Shown here: in pieces, positions 40,851-48,425 of the stretch
How the letters are laid out: each line of letters starts with the position of its first letter
Numbering within the stretch: position 1 is the first letter of the stretch
Assembly: GCF_014655955.1 (NCBI RefSeq)
Contig: NZ_BNBO01000017.1
Coordinates: 81,196-145,195, forward strand
Length of the DNA stretch: 64,000 bases
Source of the DNA: Kitasatospora indigofera
GTDB taxonomy: Bacteria > Actinomycetota > Actinomycetes > Streptomycetales > Streptomycetaceae
Reading direction: 5' to 3'
The notes under the pieces: model-generated
What the model saw: only the letters and a program-made list of their open reading frames with translations
What the model was told of the DNA's origin: nothing
Databases searched by the model: none
Program-made: the position numbers and the translations under genes

Positions 40851-41609
40851 ATGGACCTCACCGACCCGCCCGTGACCGGGGACCCCGCGGCCGTGCCCGG
40901 CGCCCACCGTCTGCTCGACATACCCGGCGTCCGCAACGCCCGCGACGTCGGCGGGTTCCGCACCACCGACGGCGCCCGGGTGCGCACCGGGCTGCTCTAC
41001 CGGTCCGGCTGGCTCGCCGAGCTCACCCCGGAGGGCACCCGGGCCCTCGCCAAGCTCGGCGTGCGCACCGTCCTCGACCTGCGGGACCCGGCGGAGATGC
41101 TGGTCCGGCCCGACCGCCTGGACGGCCTGGACGTCAGCACCGCCCACCACCCGCTGCTCCCGCAGGACGGCGCCGACCACTACGGCGAGCCGCTCCAGGA
41201 GGCGTACCGCCTGATCACCGACGCCGCCGCCGGCACCCTGCCCGCCCTGCTCGGCCGGCTCACCGAGCCGGAGGCGCTGCCCGCGCTGCTGCACTGCGCC
41301 GTCGGCCGCGACCGGACCGGCATCGCGGTGGCGGTCCTGCTCAGCGTGCTCGGCGTCCCCGACGAGGACGTCGTCGACGACTACCTGCTCTCCAACCTGG
41401 GCCTCGGGCTGCTGGACGGCGTCCCGCAGGAGTACCTGGACGCCAACGGCGTCGTCCGGTTCACCGAGATCGTCGGCCCCGGGCTGATCACCGGGGCGCT
41501 GGCCGCGCTGCGCGAGCGCCACGGCTCCCTGCCCGCGTTCCTGGCCGGGGCCGGACTCGGCGAGGAGGGGCTGGCCCGGCTGCGGGAGCTCTTCCTCGAA
41601 CCCGCCTGA
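40851..41609 (+). CDS. tyrosine-protein phosphatase (DSP/PTP-like)
   Basis: The protein has 252 residues. Signature loop HCAVGRDRTG (Cys about 149) is the HCx5R motif; the N-terminal RNARDVGGF...VRTGLLYRSG is typical of Y_phosphatase3 proteins. The family acts on phosphotyrosine or phosphoinositides. It probably forms an operon with the methyltransferase-like gene 11 bp upstream. Confidence 0.87.
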   Translation: MDLTDPPVTGDPAAVPGAHRLLDIPGVRNARDVGGFRTTDGARVRTGLLYRSGWLAELTPEGTRALAKLGVRTVLDLRDPAEMLVRPDRLDGLDVSTAHHPLLPQDGADHYGEPLQEAYRLITDAAAGTLPALLGRLTEPEALPALLHCAVGRDRTGIAVAVLLSVLGVPDEDVVDDYLLSNLGLGLLDGVPQEYLDANGVVRFTEIVGPGLITGALAALRERHGSLPAFLAGAGLGEEGLARLRELFLEPA

Positions 41610-41672
41610 GCCCGGCCCGAACCCGGGCCCGGCCGGGCGGCCTTCGCGGTACCGGGCGTCCCGGGCCCGGCC

Positions 41673-42764
41673 TCAGGGCCGCCCCGGCGCCGCGGGCTGG
41701 CGGGGCACGGCCGGGGCGGCGTCCAACCGGGCGAGGATCTTCTCCGCCAGCCAGCTCCGGTCCGAGCCGTACGGGATGCCCTCCGGGGCGACCAGCTGGG
41801 AGGCCACCGCGTCCCGCAGCCGGTGCCACTCGCCGGCGGCCAGCCGGGAGAGCAGCCCGCGGGCGGCCAGCAGCGCGTGATACTGCTCGAAGCCCGAGCG
41901 GGGGCGCTCGATCGCCTCCAGGACGCTGCCGAGGTCGGCCAGTGCCGGGTCCCCCTGCATCAGCGCGAGCGCCTGCACCCGCCGGCCCTCCGAGCCGTCC
42001 GCGAACAGCTCGCGGACCTGCTCCGCGGTCAGGGCCGAGCGGCGCGCGGTCGACCGCACCTCGGCCACCACGTTCTCCGGGCTGGCGTCGCCGGCCGGCG
42101 GCAACTGCTCCCGGACGGTCTCCGGGCGGTCGGTGCTGCTGCCCAGCAGTCCCAGGTGCTGCATCGCCCGGACCCGCAGGTCGTCCGCGCCCACCTTGTC
42201 GCCCTTGCGGTCCCGGTCCTGCCCGGCGAGGAAGAGGTCCAGCGCGCGGTCGGCGTCCGACAGGGCCCGGGGCAGCAGCAGCCGGGTGGCCAGCCAGCCG
42301 GCCAGGAACCCGAGCACCAGGAAGTACAGCACCAGCGCGGCCGCGAACGGCGCCGCCCCCGGATCGCCCCCGAGCGCCGGGGCGAGCGCCGCGCCGAGCT
42401 GGTGCAGCCGGGCGCCGAGCGAGCCCAGCTGGGTCAGGCCGACGCCGAGCAGCACCTTGGTGAGCCAGTCCGAGACCTGCTCCAGATTGGTGTTCGGCAC
42501 GTACGAGTCGCGCACCGGCCCGCCGGCCGGGCCGGGCTCGCCGGAGCGCATCCGCGGCACGCCGAACAGGAACCCCAGGGCGCCGCCCAGCACCGCCGCC
42601 GCCCCGGCCACCATCAGCCCGCCGCCCAGGGCCTGCAAGGGGTGCGCCCGCCCCAGCCCGAACAGGAGTAATCCGGCCAGTCCCACCCCGAGCATGCCCG
42701 CCGCCGCCGTACGCCGGGCCGCCCGCAGCTGCGCCGCGCCCCCGGCCGTCCGTGCCCCCGCCAT
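41673..42764 (-). CDS. membrane protein of unknown function behind a structured leader
   Basis: The protein has 363 residues; the ATG 42764 has GGGGGTAGGG upstream. Two transmembrane helices lie at about 23-65, the sequence SYVPNTNLEQVSDWLTKVLLGVGL follows, and two further hydrophobic helices lie at about 105-160. A cytoplasmic helical part of about 190 residues with no catalytic motif completes the protein. I do not recognise a named family. The 290-nt leader upstream is unusual. Confidence 0.75.
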   Translation of the reverse strand: MAGARTAGGAAQLRAARRTAAAGMLGVGLAGLLLFGLGRAHPLQALGGGLMVAGAAAVLGGALGFLFGVPRMRSGEPGPAGGPVRDSYVPNTNLEQVSDWLTKVLLGVGLTQLGSLGARLHQLGAALAPALGGDPGAAPFAAALVLYFLVLGFLAGWLATRLLLPRALSDADRALDLFLAGQDRDRKGDKVGADDLRVRAMQHLGLLGSSTDRPETVREQLPPAGDASPENVVAEVRSTARRSALTAEQVRELFADGSEGRRVQALALMQGDPALADLGSVLEAIERPRSGFEQYHALLAARGLLSRLAAGEWHRLRDAVASQLVAPEGIPYGSDRSWLAEKILARLDAAPAVPRQPAAPGRP

Positions 42765-43056
42765 CGCCCTACCCCCTGCGTCAGCCCCGTGAAGTCGGGC
42801 CGACTGTACCCAACAGGACGGGCCCGGACACGCAGACGGCCCGTGGGCTGCTCCCCGGTACCAGAGCCCGGCGCCGGGCTGCTGGCACCGGGGCACCGGG
42901 GATGTTCCGGTGAGCCCACGGGCCGGGTGACTGCTTGGGAATCGCCTGCCGCCGGAGGCCGTTCACGACCTCAACTGCACAGGCAGGGGCGGCTCTAGCG
43001 AGCAGCCACCTCACACATCCTGACGGTACTCAACCAGGATCACCTCCTTTCAGTGT
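42765..43056 (-). ncRNA. structured leader RNA with 15-nt complement to the 16S rRNA 3' end
   Basis: On the minus strand the RNA would begin near 43056 and reach, within a few nucleotides, GAAAGGAGGTGATCC (43051-43037), the exact complement of the 16S tail GGATCACCTCCTTTC. A TTG nine bases on opens a 12-codon frame (ending MCEVAAR). Structures follow: GAGGTCG-tgaa-CGGCCTC inside a CCTGCC/GGCAGG stem; then arm 1 (42924-42913) pairs perfectly over 12 bp with arm 2 (42849-42838) around a long inner hairpin. Arm 2 can instead pair with arm 3 (42824-42818). This gives mutually exclusive folds before the membrane-protein gene. A 77-codon frame across it (43014-42781) has mixed third bases and is probably not coding. 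Confidence 0.5.
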
Positions 43057-43062
43057 GCCGCC

Positions 43063-43092
43063 ACGATAGGCACGCGACCCGAGTGGGGGCAA
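43063..43092 (-). promoter_or_regulatory. promoter of the anti-16S leader
   Basis: Read on the minus strand: TTGCCC (43092-43087), 18 bases, TATCGT (43068-43063). The predicted start near 43056 puts the strong Shine-Dalgarno-like stretch almost at the 5' end. Confidence 0.5.
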
Positions 43093-43123
43093 CGGATTTA
43101 CGAGGCGGTTTTCCCGGGGCCGG

Positions 43124-43933
43124 TCAGGCGGTCCGGAGCTTCTGCTTGACCGCCGAGAAGTCGATCACGTTGTCGGCCGGCGGGGCCTTCAGGTCGAGCG
43201 GCTTGTCGAAGTCGCTGAAGGTCAGCCGGCCCGGCTCCGCGCCCGCGGTCTGCTCCATCCGCAGCAGGTACGGCTTGCCCTGGGTGGCGACGTACAGGGT
43301 GCTGTTCTCGCCGTCGGAGTCGGTGGCGGTGATGCCGAAGGCCTTGGCACCGTTGATGTCGGCGGCCGCGCCCTTGGTGTACTTGTCGCCGGTGGTGCCG
43401 TCGTCCTTGCTGATGGCCCCGATGAGGTCGCAGACCTCCGCCATCTCCTTCAGGCTCGGGTCGTCCTGCCCGTTGGTGATGTAGCGGCCCTTGAAGAGCT
43501 CGGCCAGCACGGCGCCGCTCTTGGCGTTGCCCTCCTTGGCGGCCACCGTGTTCCAGAACACCGCGTCGGGCTTGATCCAGGTCTGGCCGCCGATCCGGAC
43601 CAGGTCGACCTTGCCCTCGCTGCCGGTGCCGACGCTGCCGCTGCAGTCGCCGGCCTTGCTGGCGGCGAGGTCGAAGGTCAGCTTGCCGCCGTCCACCGTC
43701 AGGGTGCCGTCGACCTTGACCGAGGTGAGCCCGCCCATCGCGGTCTGGGCCTGCTTGACGATCTCCTCGGCGCTGAGCTTGTCGACGGCGATCGACTCCG
43801 CCTTGGCGGGCGGGGCGGCCGCCCCCGCCCCGGCCCCGCTGTTGTCCCCGCTCTTGTCGCCGCCGCAGGCGGTGGCGCCCGCGGACAGCAGGAGACAGGC
43901 GATCGATGCGTACACGAAGTGCTTTCCTGGCAT
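43124..43933 (-). CDS. putative lipoprotein
   Basis: The protein has 269 residues; ATG 43933 has AGGGGGAAG upstream. Signal peptide with a lipobox-like end (LLLSAGATACGG; Cys about 23), then a Gly/Ala-rich spacer and a beta-rich domain with pairs of sheets (SVKVDGTLTVDGGKLTFDLA, YITNGQDDPSL, STLYVATQGKPYLLRME). The pattern resembles LppX/LolA-like lipid-carrier folds but I cannot confirm it. Predicted to be anchored at the outer face of the membrane. Confidence 0.78.
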   Translation of the reverse strand: MPGKHFVYASIACLLLSAGATACGGDKSGDNSGAGAGAAAPPAKAESIAVDKLSAEEIVKQAQTAMGGLTSVKVDGTLTVDGGKLTFDLAASKAGDCSGSVGTGSEGKVDLVRIGGQTWIKPDAVFWNTVAAKEGNAKSGAVLAELFKGRYITNGQDDPSLKEMAEVCDLIGAISKDDGTTGDKYTKGAAADINGAKAFGITATDSDGENSTLYVATQGKPYLLRMEQTAGAEPGRLTFSDFDKPLDLKAPPADNVIDFSAVKQKLRTA

Positions 43934-44225
43934 GGAACTTCCCCCTGAAGTGGTGGCCGGCCCCGTCCGGGCCGGCGGTGTCGCCCGGAGATCATTGTGG
44001 AGAAGGCCGACGGCGTTCGCCGGTGGTTTTCCGAGCGCGTTACCTGTTCGTGCCAGGACCGGGAATTCCGTGACCGGACCGTTCCGCCCCGCCGTGCCGC
44101 CCCACGGCGGCCGGGTGGCCGGAGGTGCCGTCCGACCTGCGGGGACGCGCCCGCCGGGGGGTGCCGTCGCGGGAAATCGAATGCCGGTGCGCACGCCCCG
44201 GGCCGCCGCCGTGCCCGGGTACGGC
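43934..44225. other. non-coding stretch
   Basis: I see no gene or clear signal between the lipoprotein start and the tRNA terminator beyond the lipoprotein ribosome site. Its promoter is presumably here. Confidence 0.4.
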
Positions 44226-44258
44226 AGAAGGCCCGGCAGATGATCTGCCGGGCCTTCT
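44226..44258 (-). terminator. terminator of the initiator tRNA
   Basis: A perfect 15-bp stem (44226-44240/44244-44258) around a TGA loop starts 11 bases beyond the tRNA 3' end; one of the best hairpins in the window. Confidence 0.85.
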
Positions 44259-44269
44259 GTGCTACTGAG

Positions 44270-44343
44270 TAGCGGGGACAGGATTTGAACCTGCGACCTC
44301 TGGGTTATGAGCCCAGCGAGCTACCGAGCTGCTCCACCCCGCG
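44270..44343 (-). tRNA. initiator tRNA-fMet (CAT)
   Basis: It has 74 nt without encoded CCA. The acceptor starts CGCGGGG and ends CCCCGCTA, so base pair 1-72 is mismatched. The anticodon stem carries three G-C pairs (GGG CTCATAA CCC). Both features define the bacterial initiator tRNA. D-arm GAGCAGCTCGGTAGCTC and T-arm CAGGTTCAAATCCTG are normal. Confidence 0.96.
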
Positions 44344-44404
44344 TCGGTAAACACCACAGTACGTGGATGTGGCCCGAATGGGAAATCGGTTTACCGCGCG
44401 GGGG

Positions 44405-45991
44405 TCAGCGGGCCGGCGGGGAGGCCGCCGGCGCCGTGGCCGGGCGGGTGCCGCGGGGCCGGGCGGCGGGCGTGCTCGCGGGCCCGCCGCCCGGCCGGGG
44501 AACGGGCCGGGGAACGGCGGGCTCGGGAACGGCGGGCCGGGCGGCGGCCGGTGGAGCGCCGGCCCGGTCGTCGGCCCGGGCGGGCGCCGTCCGCCGGGTG
44601 GCGTGCCGCGCCGTCCGGGCCCGGGCCCACACCGCGAACGAGACCAGGGCGGCGAAGCACGGCACCATCAGCGTCCCGTACACCAGCAGGAAGCCGTGGG
44701 TGCCCAGGCCCGCGGCGGCGTTCCAGGTGCCGTGCAGGGCCATCGCCAGCAGCAGCCCGCCCGGCGCCGCCAGTCGGGCCGGCCAGCGGCGCCCGGTGGT
44801 CAGCGAGATCGCCAGGCCCAGTCCGGTCAGCGCGGTGAACAGCGGGTGCGCGAAGGGCGACAGCAGGCCGCGCAGCACGAAGGTCTGCACGGTGCCGTCG
44901 AAGTCCCGCAGGCTGGGGGTCTCGCCCAGGCCGATGCTGTCCAGGCGCTGCTGCTGGTCGTCGGTGAAGGCCCGGCCCAGGTACAGCGCGTTCTCGGTGA
45001 ACGCGAAGCCGCAGGCGGTGACGCCGCCGAGGACCATCCCGGCGGCCAGCGTGCGCGGGCGGGAGCGGGCACGCGGGTGGGTCCGGGTCCGCGGGTAGGG
45101 GCGCAGGTACGGCAGCGGCCGCAGGTAGGGCCGCAGTCGCAGGTGCGGGCGGGCGTGCGCCACGCTGCGTAGGCGGGCGTAGGCGCGCGGCGGCAGGTTG
45201 ACGCGCAGCCGCGGGCGGGCCGCCGCGCCCCGGCGCAGCAGCACCGCGCAGCCGCGTCCGGCGTGGCAGCGCAGCCGGCGGCGGACGGGCAGCAGGAGCA
45301 GCAGCAGGGCGGCGCCCTTGGCGCTCTCCTCGATCAGCGGGGTGGCGAAGTCGGCGCCCAGCGTCTCGCCGCGCAGGCCCTGGTGGGCGATCAGGAAGTC
45401 ACTGGCCCAGCCGTTGGCCAGGATCGCCACCGTGGTGGCCGCACTGGAGCCCCAGGCCAGGCAGAACAGCAGGTGCCGCAGCGGCACCCGCGCGGTCTGG
45501 TTGAGCCAGGCCAGCGCGCCCAGGACGAACGGCAGCGGCAGCAGGGCCAGTCCGAGGCCGACGAACAGCCCGGTGGTGCCGGTCTGGCGCCGCACCAGGT
45601 GCAGGATCAGCACCGCGCAGCCGGCCAGGGCCAGGACCGCCCCGGCGGTGACGGAGGTCAGCGCCGGGTGGCGCAGCACCGGGTGCCGGCGCCCGCGCCC
45701 GGCCGCGCCGGCGCCCGTGCGGACATCCGGTCCGGCGTCCCCGAGGGGGCCGGGGCCGGGGCTCGCGGGGCCGCCCGCCCCGGGGCTCCCCGGGGCCGCC
45801 GCGCGGGCGGGCGGGGAGGACGGGGCGGGCGTCCCCGCGAGGGCCCGTCCGGCCGGCGGCAGCGAGCGGCGGGCCCCGCGGATCCTGGGCCCCGGGATCG
45901 TCCGGGTGCCGGCGGTGCGCGTGGGTGCGTCCGGGGCCTCAGCGGCGGCGGCCGCCGGGCGGGCGGACCGCCCGCTGAACGGGCTGCTCAC
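44405..45991 (-). CDS. PrsW-family intramembrane metalloprotease-like protein
   Basis: The protein has 528 residues from GTG 45991; the start is uncertain. A Pro/Ala-rich disordered N-terminus of about 110 residues is followed by a membrane domain with the PrsW motifs TPLIEESAKG, FAFTENALY, SPFAHPLFT and ALHGTWN. Between the EE and ENxxY motifs lies an unusual insertion of about 80 residues, very rich in Arg, His, Pro and Leu, with RPYLRPLPYLRPYPR-like repeats. PrsW proteases cleave anti-sigma factors or act in regulated proteolysis; the target here is unknown. The C-terminal tail is Pro/Ala/Arg-rich. Confidence 0.82.
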   Translation of the reverse strand: MSSPFSGRSARPAAAAAEAPDAPTRTAGTRTIPGPRIRGARRSLPPAGRALAGTPAPSSPPARAAAPGSPGAGGPASPGPGPLGDAGPDVRTGAGAAGRGRRHPVLRHPALTSVTAGAVLALAGCAVLILHLVRRQTGTTGLFVGLGLALLPLPFVLGALAWLNQTARVPLRHLLFCLAWGSSAATTVAILANGWASDFLIAHQGLRGETLGADFATPLIEESAKGAALLLLLLPVRRRLRCHAGRGCAVLLRRGAAARPRLRVNLPPRAYARLRSVAHARPHLRLRPYLRPLPYLRPYPRTRTHPRARSRPRTLAAGMVLGGVTACGFAFTENALYLGRAFTDDQQQRLDSIGLGETPSLRDFDGTVQTFVLRGLLSPFAHPLFTALTGLGLAISLTTGRRWPARLAAPGGLLLAMALHGTWNAAAGLGTHGFLLVYGTLMVPCFAALVSFAVWARARTARHATRRTAPARADDRAGAPPAAARPAVPEPAVPRPVPRPGGGPASTPAARPRGTRPATAPAASPPAR

Positions 45992-46087
45992 GCGGCAAAG
46001 GGTAGGGGACGATTCGGGCCCCGCGGGAGACCTCGGCACAATAGGCACCTGAACGATCACCCATGGTGACCAGGTGGCCGGGTTCGT

Positions 46088-46918
46088 TCAGCGGCGGCGG
46101 AACAGCAGGTCGTGCACCACGTGCCCCTTGGCGATGCCGGCCCGCTCGAACTTCGTCACCGGCCGCCAGTCGGGCCGCGGCGCGTAGCCGGGCACGCTGC
46201 CGGCCGGGTGCTCGGACGGCTCCAGCCAGCCCGTGCCGTCACCCTCCGGGTGCAGGTTCTCCAGCTCGGGGGAGGCGGAGAGCACCGCCAGCATCTGCTC
46301 GGCGTACGGCTCCCAGTCGGTCGCGCAGTGCACCAGCGCGCCGGGGGCGAGCCGGGGCAGCACGAGGTCCAGGAAGGACGGCTGGACCAGCCTGCGCTTG
46401 TGGTGCTTCGGCTTCGGCCACGGGTCGGCGAAGTAGACCCGCAGCCCGGCCAGCGAGGCGTCGGGGAGCATGTCGCGCAGCAGGATCACCGCGTCGCCGG
46501 CGGCCGGCCGCACGTTGGTCGAGCCGGCCCGCTCCAGCAGCTGCAGCAGGTTGCCGTGCCCCGGGGTGTGCACATCGGCGGCGAGGATGCCCGTCCCCGG
46601 GTCGGCGGCGGCCATCGCGGCCGTCGTCTCGCCCATGCCGAAGCCGATCTCCAGGGTCACCGGCAGGCCGCCGAAGAGCTCGGGCAGCGACAGCGGGCTG
46701 CCGTCGATCGCGATCCCGTACTGCTCCCAGCCCCGGTCCAGCGCACCGGCCTGGGCGTTGGTCATCCGGCCCCGGCGCGGTTGGAAGCTGCGGATCCGCC
46801 GCTCGCTGTGCTGGGCCTCGGTGGCCCGGTGCGGGTACATCGGCGCGGGGTACCCCGCCGGTGCGGCGGAGAGCCGGACGGAGGGGGAGGGCTGGGGGAT
46901 GGGAGCGGTGGCAGTCAC
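46088..46918 (-). CDS. trmB: tRNA (guanine-N7)-methyltransferase
   Basis: The protein has 276 residues; GTG start. SAM motif LEIGFGMGETT, then GLRVYFADPWPKPKHHKRRLVQPSFL, the TrmB signature. It has an N-terminal extension of about 45 residues (Pro/Ser/His-rich) before the usual RRIRSFQPRRGRMT. Reaction: m7G46 in tRNA. Monocistronic or with the PrsW gene 96 bp downstream. Confidence 0.95.
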   Translation of the reverse strand: MTATAPIPQPSPSVRLSAAPAGYPAPMYPHRATEAQHSERRIRSFQPRRGRMTNAQAGALDRGWEQYGIAIDGSPLSLPELFGGLPVTLEIGFGMGETTAAMAAADPGTGILAADVHTPGHGNLLQLLERAGSTNVRPAAGDAVILLRDMLPDASLAGLRVYFADPWPKPKHHKRRLVQPSFLDLVLPRLAPGALVHCATDWEPYAEQMLAVLSASPELENLHPEGDGTGWLEPSEHPAGSVPGYAPRPDWRPVTKFERAGIAKGHVVHDLLFRRR

Positions 46919-47022
46919 AATCGGCCAAGTCTAAGGGGCGCCGCGGGGGCCCGGGCCGGGCCCGGGCGGGGTGTGACGCAGCTCCCGTCGGGCCGGCGTC
47001 CGCGGCCCCGCCCGGCCGGGGC

Positions 47023-48258
47023 TCAGCCGCCCGCCGCCAGGGCCGCCAGGGTCCGCCGGGCCACCTCCCGGCCGATCGGCAGCGAGGCGGTCGCGGCCGG
47101 CGAGGGGGCGTTCAGCACGTGCACCAGGCGGCGGGTGGAGCGCGGGTCGTCCGGGTCGAAGCCGGCGAACGCGAAGTCGTCCAGCAGCGAGCCGTCCCTG
47201 GCCACCGCCTGCGCCCGGACCCCGGCGGCGGCCGGCACCAGGTCGGCCTCGGCCACGGCGGGCAGCAGCCGGCGGACGGCGGCGGTGAAGGCCCGCTTGG
47301 ACAGCGAGCGGCGCAGCTCGCCGGCCTCCTGGCGCCAGTGCCGGCGGGCGATCCGCCAGGCGCCGGGGAAGGCCAGCGTCCCGGCCAGCTCGCGGGGGCG
47401 GACGGTGCGCCAGTCGTAGCCCTCGCGGGCCAGGGCCGGCACCGCGTTCGGGCCGACGTGCACCTCGCCGTGGACACCCCGGGTGAGGTGCACGCCGAGG
47501 AAGGGGAAGGCCGGGTCGGGCACCGGGTAGACCAGGCCCCGTACCAGGGACCGGCGCTCCGGGGCCAGCTCGTAGTACTCGCCGCGGAACGGCACGATCC
47601 GTACCCCCGGGTCGTCCCCGGCCAGCCGGGCCACCCGGTCGCTGTGCAGGCCCGCGCAGTTCACCAGGACGGCGCAGCGCAGCTCCCCGGCGGAGGTCTG
47701 CACGGTCACCCCGTCCGTCCGGCGGGCCACCGCCCGCAGCTCGGTGCCGGTCAGCAGGGCCGCCCCGGCCTCCCCGGCCAGCCGGGCGTAGCCGCGGGCG
47801 ACCGCGGGGAAGTCGCAGACGCCGGTGGTGGCCACGTGCAGCGCGGCCGTCCCGGCCACCTCCGGCTCGTGGTCGGCGATCTGCGCCGGACCCAGCTCGG
47901 TGACCGGGATGCCGTTCTCCCGCCCGCGGGCGGCCAGGGCGTGCAGCCGGGGCAGTTCGGCCCGGTCGGTGGCGACGATCAGCTTGCCGGTCACCTCGTA
48001 CGGGACACCCTGCTCGCGGCAGAACTCCACCGTCTCGGCGGCGCCCCCGACCGCGTACCCGGCCTTGAGCGAGCCGGGCCGGTAGTAGACCCCGCTGTGG
48101 ATCACCCCGCTGTTGCGGCCGCTCTGGTGGGCGGCGAAGCCGTCCTCCTTCTCCAGCACGCCGAGCCGCAGCCCCGGCCGGGCCAGGGTGAGCGCGTACG
48201 CGGTGGAGAGGCCGACGATGCCGCCGCCCACCACCAGCACGTCGAAGTCGTACCGCAC
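47023..48258 (-). CDS. lhgO: L-2-hydroxyglutarate oxidase
   Basis: The protein has 411 residues; the GTG start has AAGGAG upstream. An FAD Rossmann loop VVGGGIVGLSTAYAL at the N-terminus, then KEDGFAAHQSGRNSGVIHSGVYY, characteristic of LhgO. The C-terminal PAAAGVRAQAV..HVLNAPSPAATASLPIG fits the FAD-dependent oxidoreductase fold. It oxidises L-2-hydroxyglutarate to 2-oxoglutarate. A GC-rich degenerate repeat (48299-48400) separates it from the Ro gene. Confidence 0.9.
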   Translation of the reverse strand: MRYDFDVLVVGGGIVGLSTAYALTLARPGLRLGVLEKEDGFAAHQSGRNSGVIHSGVYYRPGSLKAGYAVGGAAETVEFCREQGVPYEVTGKLIVATDRAELPRLHALAARGRENGIPVTELGPAQIADHEPEVAGTAALHVATTGVCDFPAVARGYARLAGEAGAALLTGTELRAVARRTDGVTVQTSAGELRCAVLVNCAGLHSDRVARLAGDDPGVRIVPFRGEYYELAPERRSLVRGLVYPVPDPAFPFLGVHLTRGVHGEVHVGPNAVPALAREGYDWRTVRPRELAGTLAFPGAWRIARRHWRQEAGELRRSLSKRAFTAAVRRLLPAVAEADLVPAAAGVRAQAVARDGSLLDDFAFAGFDPDDPRSTRRLVHVLNAPSPAATASLPIGREVARRTLAALAAGG

Positions 48259-48425
48259 CGCCGCTCCTTCGTCGCCCGGCACCGCCCGCCGCCGATGCTG
48301 CCACGGTGGGCGGCGCGGGTCGAGGGCGGGCGCGGGTCGGGGACGGCACGGGTCGGGGGCGGCGCGGGTTGGGGGCGGCGCGGCCGGCGCGACGGCGAGG
48401 GTGCCCAGGCCGTGCCCGACCCGGC

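Noticed and set aside
42781..43014. 77-codon protein gene on the minus strand
   Set aside because: Third codon positions are mixed, unlike every neighbour, the strong ribosome site is 27 bases too far from its GTG, and the region is full of stable hairpins. Better explained as structured RNA, though a conserved peptide is not excluded.
43037..43051. Fragment of a 16S rRNA gene
   Set aside because: Only the last 15 nt match and nothing upstream resembles 16S. On the opposite strand the stretch works as an extended Shine-Dalgarno next to a promoter.
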